64,000 nt of DNA from an uncultured Desulfovibrio sp. (lineage in GTDB: Bacteria; Desulfobacterota; Desulfovibrionia; Desulfovibrionales; Desulfovibrionaceae), in the NCBI RefSeq assembly GCF_944324505.1, contig NZ_CALUWO010000005.1, positions 1 to 64,000 of the forward strand, in the 5' to 3' direction. A model generated the notes under the pieces. It was not told the DNA's origin. It worked only from the letters and a program-made list of their open reading frames with translations, and did no database searches. The position numbers and the translations under genes are program-made. Below are positions 59,900 through 64,000 of this stretch, in pieces (the stretch's first letter is position 1; each line of letters begins with the position of its first letter).

Positions 59900-60190
59900 G
59901 TTTTTCCCCAAAGATAACCGTGCGCCACAGGGGCGCGTTGCTGCGACAAAAGCGCCAAAGCGTCCGGCAGCCGCCGCACAGGGGCGGGCCGGACGGCGCA
60001 AGGCAGGGCGGGCCTGCCGTCTGTTTCCTGAATGGGGGCATAGTCGCAAACTTGCAGGGCGCTGTCCAGCCCGGCAGGGCAAAAAATCGTGCCTGCCGGA
60101 AAGGCCGGAGGGTGGCTTGCGCTGGCCGGGCGGACAGCCTATAGAAAGATAGCACAACACAGGATGCGCCCAGGCGCGGGGAGGTTTGCC

Positions 60191-61162
60191 ATGTATATTG
60201 TTACCGGAGGCGCCGGCTTTATCGGCAGCGCCATGCTGTGGCAGCTCAACACCATGGGGATTGAGGACGTGGTGGTGGTGGACCACCTGGGCAGGGACGA
60301 GAAGTGGCGGAATCTCGCCAAGCATACCTATGCGGACTATATGCACCGCACACGCTTTCATGACCTCATGCAACGCGATGCCCTGCCCTGGAAAATCGAT
60401 GCCATCATCCATCTGGGCGCCTGCTCCGATACCACGGAGGTGGACGGCGACTTTCTCATGGAAAACAATTTCCAGTACAGTCGCGATCTCTGCCGTTTTG
60501 CCCTGGACAAGGGCGCACGCTTCATCCATTCCAGCTCCGCCACCACCTACGGCGACGGAGAACTGGGCTTCAGCGATGATCCCGATCTGCTGCCACGCCT
60601 GCGCCCCCTGAGCCTTTTTGGCTATTCCAAGCACCTCTTTGACCTCTGGCTGCGGCGGCAGGGCCTGGACAAGGAGGTGGTCAGCCTCAAGTTCTTCAAT
60701 GTCTACGGCCCCAACGAATATCACAAGGGCGAGATGCGTAGCGTGGTCTGCAAGGCCTACAGCCAGATCATGCGGCACGGCGATATCGAGCTGTTCCGTT
60801 CCACCCGTCCCGGTCTTGCCGATGGCGAGCAGAAGCGCGATTTTGTGTACGTCAAGGACTGCGTGGCCCTCATGGGCTGGCTGCTGGAACATGCCCATGT
60901 CAACGGCATCCGCAATATGGGGTCCGGGCAGGCCCGCAGCTTCAACGAGCTGGGCCGTGCCGTCTTTGCGGCCATGCAGCGCAGCTGCCGCATCACCTAT
61001 GTGGACATGCCCGGCTTCCTGCGCGATATCTACCAGAATTATACCCAGGCCGACATGAACTGGTTGCAGAAGGTAGGCTGCCCCCTTCAGCTGACATCGC
61101 TGGAAGATGGCGTGACGGACTTTGTGCAGAACTACCTGCAAAAGCCCGATCGTTATCTGTAG
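60191..61162 (+). CDS. hldD: ADP-L-glycero-D-manno-heptose-6-epimerase
   Basis: Makes the heptose donor for lipopolysaccharide inner core. It has 323 residues with TGGAGFIGSAMLWQLN (NADP-binding), IIHLGACSDTTE, SSSATTYGDGE, catalytic Tyr-Lys in LFGYSKHLFDLWL, KFFNVYGPNEYHKGEM (family-specific) and DFVYVKDCV. GGGGAGG lies upstream of the ATG. Single gene, divergent from sufC. Confidence 0.95.
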   Translation: MYIVTGGAGFIGSAMLWQLNTMGIEDVVVVDHLGRDEKWRNLAKHTYADYMHRTRFHDLMQRDALPWKIDAIIHLGACSDTTEVDGDFLMENNFQYSRDLCRFALDKGARFIHSSSATTYGDGELGFSDDPDLLPRLRPLSLFGYSKHLFDLWLRRQGLDKEVVSLKFFNVYGPNEYHKGEMRSVVCKAYSQIMRHGDIELFRSTRPGLADGEQKRDFVYVKDCVALMGWLLEHAHVNGIRNMGSGQARSFNELGRAVFAAMQRSCRITYVDMPGFLRDIYQNYTQADMNWLQKVGCPLQLTSLEDGVTDFVQNYLQKPDRYL

Positions 61163-61536
61163 GCCGGGGGCGCAGGCTCCCGTCTCCCCTTTTCCTCCGT
61201 CTCGGCAGTGACCGTTTTGAGGCCCCGCGGCGCAGTGGCGTTGCGGGGCCTCATGGTACCGTGCCCCGGACAGGCCATGCGCTGCCGGCTTCCAGCCGGT
61301 CCCGGCTATCAGAGACTGTTCCCACAGCCGCCAGATCGGCGGAGAGCGGAAAGCGCCGTCAGCATGGAGGGGCGTTTTTTGCCGCCAGGCCGCTGCCGCT
61401 ATCCTGCGCATTGGGGGGAGCGTGGCGGACGGGGCGCTGCCCTGTTGCCCACTGTCAGCCGGGCGCGTCGTCCTCGCGGGCTGCGGCGGTGCGTGAAGTC
61501 CGGGTTGTCATGCGCCGGGAATACCACCGGCAGCGC
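61163..61536. other. Intergenic region between hldD and the MEMO gene
   Basis: A perfect 10-bp inverted repeat GAGGCCCCGC (61219-61228) / GCGGGGCCTC (61243-61252) without a T-run, and a weaker stem CGCC/GGCG with a TTTTTT tail near 61355-61381 that may terminate hldD. No gene is supported. Confidence 0.45.
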
Positions 61537-62397
61537 CTATGGCAGGAAAAAGCGTACGCCGGCATAGCCCACCACGTGCGTCATGTCGCCGGAAATGCTG
61601 CCGGACGTATCGTGCAGCACCAGTTCGGCCCTGGGCGGATGCTTGCCGGTCAGGTGGCGCAGGGCATGCATGGCCAGAGCCAGGGGGGCAGCGCCGCACA
61701 TGCTGATGTGTTCGTGCCCCGTGGTGCGCAGCAGACCTTCCGGGTCGCAGGCCAGCACATGGGCCAGGGCCATGCGGTCCTTCTGTTCCGTGAGCCGGGC
61801 GTCTTCATAGTGGTTCATGTCGGAACTGACGATGATGCCCACCGGCAGGTCGTCTTCTCCGGTGGGCAGGGCACGCAGCACACGGGCCAGTTCCCGGCCG
61901 GCTTCGGCCAGCAGCTGCGGTTCCCGTGTGCCCACGCAGATGGGAACCACGCGGAATTCCTGATGCTGGCTCACCTGAAGAAAGGGCAGGATGACTTCCA
62001 GGGCGTGCTCCTGCCAGTGGGCCAGCTCATCACGCTGAAAGGAGGAGGCCGCGGAACAGAGGTCATCCACCATGCCGCTGTCCACCGGCACCTGGCCCAG
62101 CGGGGTCTGCCATGCCCCTTCCGGCCAGACGGCCAGGGGCCGGCCCATGCCGGTGTGATTGGGGCAGAGCAGGATAAGGGTCTGCGGCAGGATCACGCCG
62201 GCCAGGGTGGCGCCGATGACATGCCCGCAGTAGACATGCCCTGCATGGGGCAGCATGAGGGCGACGGGATGCAGGGGCGCGGCCGGCTGCGGATGGCGTG
62301 CGGCGCCGGCATCCAGAAAGGCCTGGATGTTGTGGCGCAGGTCTTCGGGCGCGGCGGGATAAAAGCGCCCGGCGGCAATGGGCTGACGAATAGACAT
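61537..62397 (-). CDS. amrB: AmmeMemoRadiSam-system MEMO-family protein
   Basis: MEMO/AmrB-family protein (extradiol-dioxygenase-like fold), 286 residues from ATG 62397. Conserved are IRQPIAAGRFYPA, LMLPHAGHVYCGHVIGATLA (metal-site His), LLCPNHTGMG, EHALEVILPFLQ, GIIVSSDMNHYED and CGAAPLALAMHAL. It is normally encoded with AMMECR1 (AmrA) and the radical SAM enzyme; here only the radical SAM partner is in the window. Upstream ribosome-binding site GGAGGTAGCC. Confidence 0.93.
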   Translation of the reverse strand: MSIRQPIAAGRFYPAAPEDLRHNIQAFLDAGAARHPQPAAPLHPVALMLPHAGHVYCGHVIGATLAGVILPQTLILLCPNHTGMGRPLAVWPEGAWQTPLGQVPVDSGMVDDLCSAASSFQRDELAHWQEHALEVILPFLQVSQHQEFRVVPICVGTREPQLLAEAGRELARVLRALPTGEDDLPVGIIVSSDMNHYEDARLTEQKDRMALAHVLACDPEGLLRTTGHEHISMCGAAPLALAMHALRHLTGKHPPRAELVLHDTSGSISGDMTHVVGYAGVRFFLP

Positions 62398-62566
62398 GGC
62401 TACCTCCGGAAAACGTCGAGCAGGGAAGACGATTTTCCGGCCTTGTCCGCATCCTGTCAAGCTGCGGGCACTGCCGGAAGGCGCACCTCGGGCGGTACCG
62501 GCGGCCGATGCCGCGGATGGATGACCGGCAGCGGGGGCGCGTGCCCCGAACGGAAGCGGCAGCAGC

Positions 62567-62612
62567 AAAAACCGCCGGGAAAGGCAGGCACGGCGCGTCC
62601 CTTTCCCGGCGG
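62567..62612 (-). terminator. Terminator after the aldehyde dehydrogenase gene
   Basis: On the minus strand a 13-bp stem CCGCCGGGAAAGG / CCTTTCCCGGCGG with five T, 18 bases past the stop codon. Confidence 0.85.
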
Positions 62613-62629
62613 ATACGGAGGCATGGCGG

Positions 62630-64000
62630 CTAGTTGTCGATGCCGCCCATGAGGAAGAGGTGGGTTTCCATATAGTCGTTGAGACCTTCGCGGCTGCCTT
62701 CCCGGCCCATGCCGCTGAACTTCACGCCGCCGAAGGGGGTTTCGGCATTGGCCAGGGTCACGTCATTGATGCCCACCATGCCGTATTGCAGCCCTTCGGC
62801 CATGCGCCAGGCCCGGCCCAGATCGCGGGTGCAGAGGTAGGAGGCCAGACCAAAGCAGGTGTCGTTGGCCAGGGCCAGGGCTTCTTCTTCCGTATCAAAG
62901 GCCATGACGGCAGCCACAGGGCCAAAGATTTCTTCGTGGAAAAGGCGCATATGGCGGGTCAGGCCCGTGAGCAGGGTCGGTTCGTAGAAGAGCGGCCCCA
63001 TGCTGTGGCGTCTGCCGCCGGCCAGCAGCGTGGCGCCCTTGTCCAGGGCATCCCGCACCAGACCGTCCACGTGCTCCACGGCCGCCGCATTGATGAGCGG
63101 CCCCATACTAACGCCGGCCTCCAGACCGTTGCCCACGCGCAGGCCGCGTATCCGTTCCCGGAGGGCAGCCACAAAGGCGTCATGAATGCCCCGCTGCACC
63201 AGAAAACGGTTGGCGCAGATGCACGTCTGGCCCGCATTGCGGAACTTGCTGGCCATGGCGGCGGTGACGGCATCGTCCAGGGGAGCATCGTCGCAGACAA
63301 TAAAGGGCGCATTGCCGCCCAGTTCCAGCGACAGGCGCTTGAGGGTGGCGGCGCAGTCCGCGGCCAGCTGCTTGCCCACGGCAGTGGAGCCGGTGAAGCT
63401 GAGCTTGCGCACCACGGGACTCTGGGTGATTTCCCGGCCGATGACGGCGGCATCCCCGGTGATCACGTTGAATACCCCGGCCGGAATGCCGGCCCGCAGG
63501 GCCAGTTCTGCCAGGGCCAGAGCGGAAAAGGGCGTGGCGCTGGCCGGTTTGACCACCAGCGTGCAGCCGGCGGCAATGGCCGGAGCGGCCTTGCGCGGGG
63601 TCATGGACGAGGGGAAGTTCCAGGGCGTGATGACGCCCACCACCCCCACGGGCTGCTTCTGGGTGATGGGGCGCACACCGGCACGGGGGGCGGGGACCAC
63701 ATCGCCGTAGGCCCGGCGGATTTCCTCGGCAAACCAGGGGAAGTAGGTGGCTCCCTGGAGGATTTCGCCCCGGGCTTCGGCCAGCGGTTTGCCCTGTTCC
63801 AGGGTCAGAATGCGGCTGAGGTCGTCGATGTGCTCCTCGATGAGCTGTCCCCAGCGGCGCAGGGCGGCACCGCGCTCCTGCAGGGGAACCTTGCGCCAGG
63901 TGGCAAAGGCGGCCTGGGCGGCGGCAATGGCAGTGCGGGCATCCTCGGCCGTGCAGCGCGGCACGGTGCCCAGCGTTTCGCCGGTGGCCGGATTGCTTAC
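62630..64000 (-). CDS. gabD: Succinate-semialdehyde dehydrogenase (NAD(P)+), 5' end outside window
   Basis: NAD(P)-dependent aldehyde dehydrogenase oxidising succinate semialdehyde to succinate. The reading frame is open to the window edge (VSNPATGETLGTVPRC at the edge), so the start is missing; at least 456 residues are present. Landmarks are TPWNFPSSMTPRKAAPAIAAG, FTGSTAVGKQLAAD, LELGGNAPFIV (catalytic Glu), NAGQTCICANRFLVQ (catalytic Cys) and NDVTLANAETPFGGVKFSGMG, the last as in GabD-type enzymes. Confidence 0.9.
   Translation of the reverse strand, partial: VSNPATGETLGTVPRCTAEDARTAIAAAQAAFATWRKVPLQERGAALRRWGQLIEEHIDDLSRILTLEQGKPLAEARGEILQGATYFPWFAEEIRRAYGDVVPAPRAGVRPITQKQPVGVVGVITPWNFPSSMTPRKAAPAIAAGCTLVVKPASATPFSALALAELALRAGIPAGVFNVITGDAAVIGREITQSPVVRKLSFTGSTAVGKQLAADCAATLKRLSLELGGNAPFIVCDDAPLDDAVTAAMASKFRNAGQTCICANRFLVQRGIHDAFVAALRERIRGLRVGNGLEAGVSMGPLINAAAVEHVDGLVRDALDKGATLLAGGRRHSMGPLFYEPTLLTGLTRHMRLFHEEIFGPVAAVMAFDTEEEALALANDTCFGLASYLCTRDLGRAWRMAEGLQYGMVGINDVTLANAETPFGGVKFSGMGREGSREGLNDYMETHLFLMGGIDN

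Noticed and set aside
59900..61411. N-terminal extension of the sufC frame opposite hldD
   Set aside because: SufC begins at MLQIRDLHV (59899); the extension is a shadow of the well-supported hldD gene.

Overview
The window reads as chromosome of a Desulfovibrionaceae sulfate reducer, probably a gut-type Desulfovibrio. The support is a nine-heme cytochrome membrane complex (Nhc), a periplasmic selenocysteine formate dehydrogenase with its own cytochrome c3 and FdhE, a minimal SufCB pair, a class II (B12) ribonucleotide reductase and GC-rich housekeeping genes. Species cannot be fixed from the sequence alone.

Layout. 1-80: 3' end of a 5S rRNA and the terminator of a rRNA operon. 80-5400: accessory island. 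Its core (982-4226) is strikingly AT-rich and encodes a DpnII-type restriction-modification system (HTH-fused Dam-like methylase, unknown protein, DpnII-like nuclease, second methylase); a decayed IS1-family transposase follows. 5402-18218: mostly minus strand: ileS-lspA-PLDc_N-cpoB, hypC, the nhcABCD operon, miaA/coaD/rsmD, a beta-CASP hydrolase. 18342-21805: LOG protein, tadA, a membrane spermidine-synthase-like protein, a small conserved protein. 22188-27450: fdhA (in-frame UGA = Sec)-fdhB-fdhE-cytochrome c3. 27621-33302: FmdE-like protein, methyltransferase, 2Fe-2S/ASKHA corrinoid-activator-like protein, Rsm22-like protein. 33484-38478: nrdJ, a YdjM-like membrane protein, tatD, UDP-xylose synthase.

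38657-46116 is a six-gene complex resembling hydrogenase-4/complex I. Its catalytic-type subunit lacks all four NiFe-ligand cysteines, so it is an energy-converting-hydrogenase-related (Ehr) complex and not a hydrogenase; two universal stress proteins follow with near-identical promoter layouts. 48014-56782: hisC-cmk, a Bcr/CflA transporter, purM, an AmmeMemoRadiSam radical SAM enzyme, BON lipoprotein and murA. 56920-57814: tRNA-His, tRNA-Pro and, opposite, tRNA-Met. 57945-64000: sufCB, hldD, the MEMO-family partner of the radical SAM enzyme, and a 5'-truncated succinate-semialdehyde dehydrogenase.

Functionally the window is dominated by electron flow. Formate is oxidised in the periplasm by FdhAB plus cytochrome c3, periplasmic cytochromes can feed Nhc (quinone side), and Ehr is a candidate ion pump with an unknown redox partner. 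The best leads for something undescribed are Ehr with its leader and downstream Usp pair, the unusual RM island, and the FmdE/methyltransferase/ASKHA/Rsm22 run.
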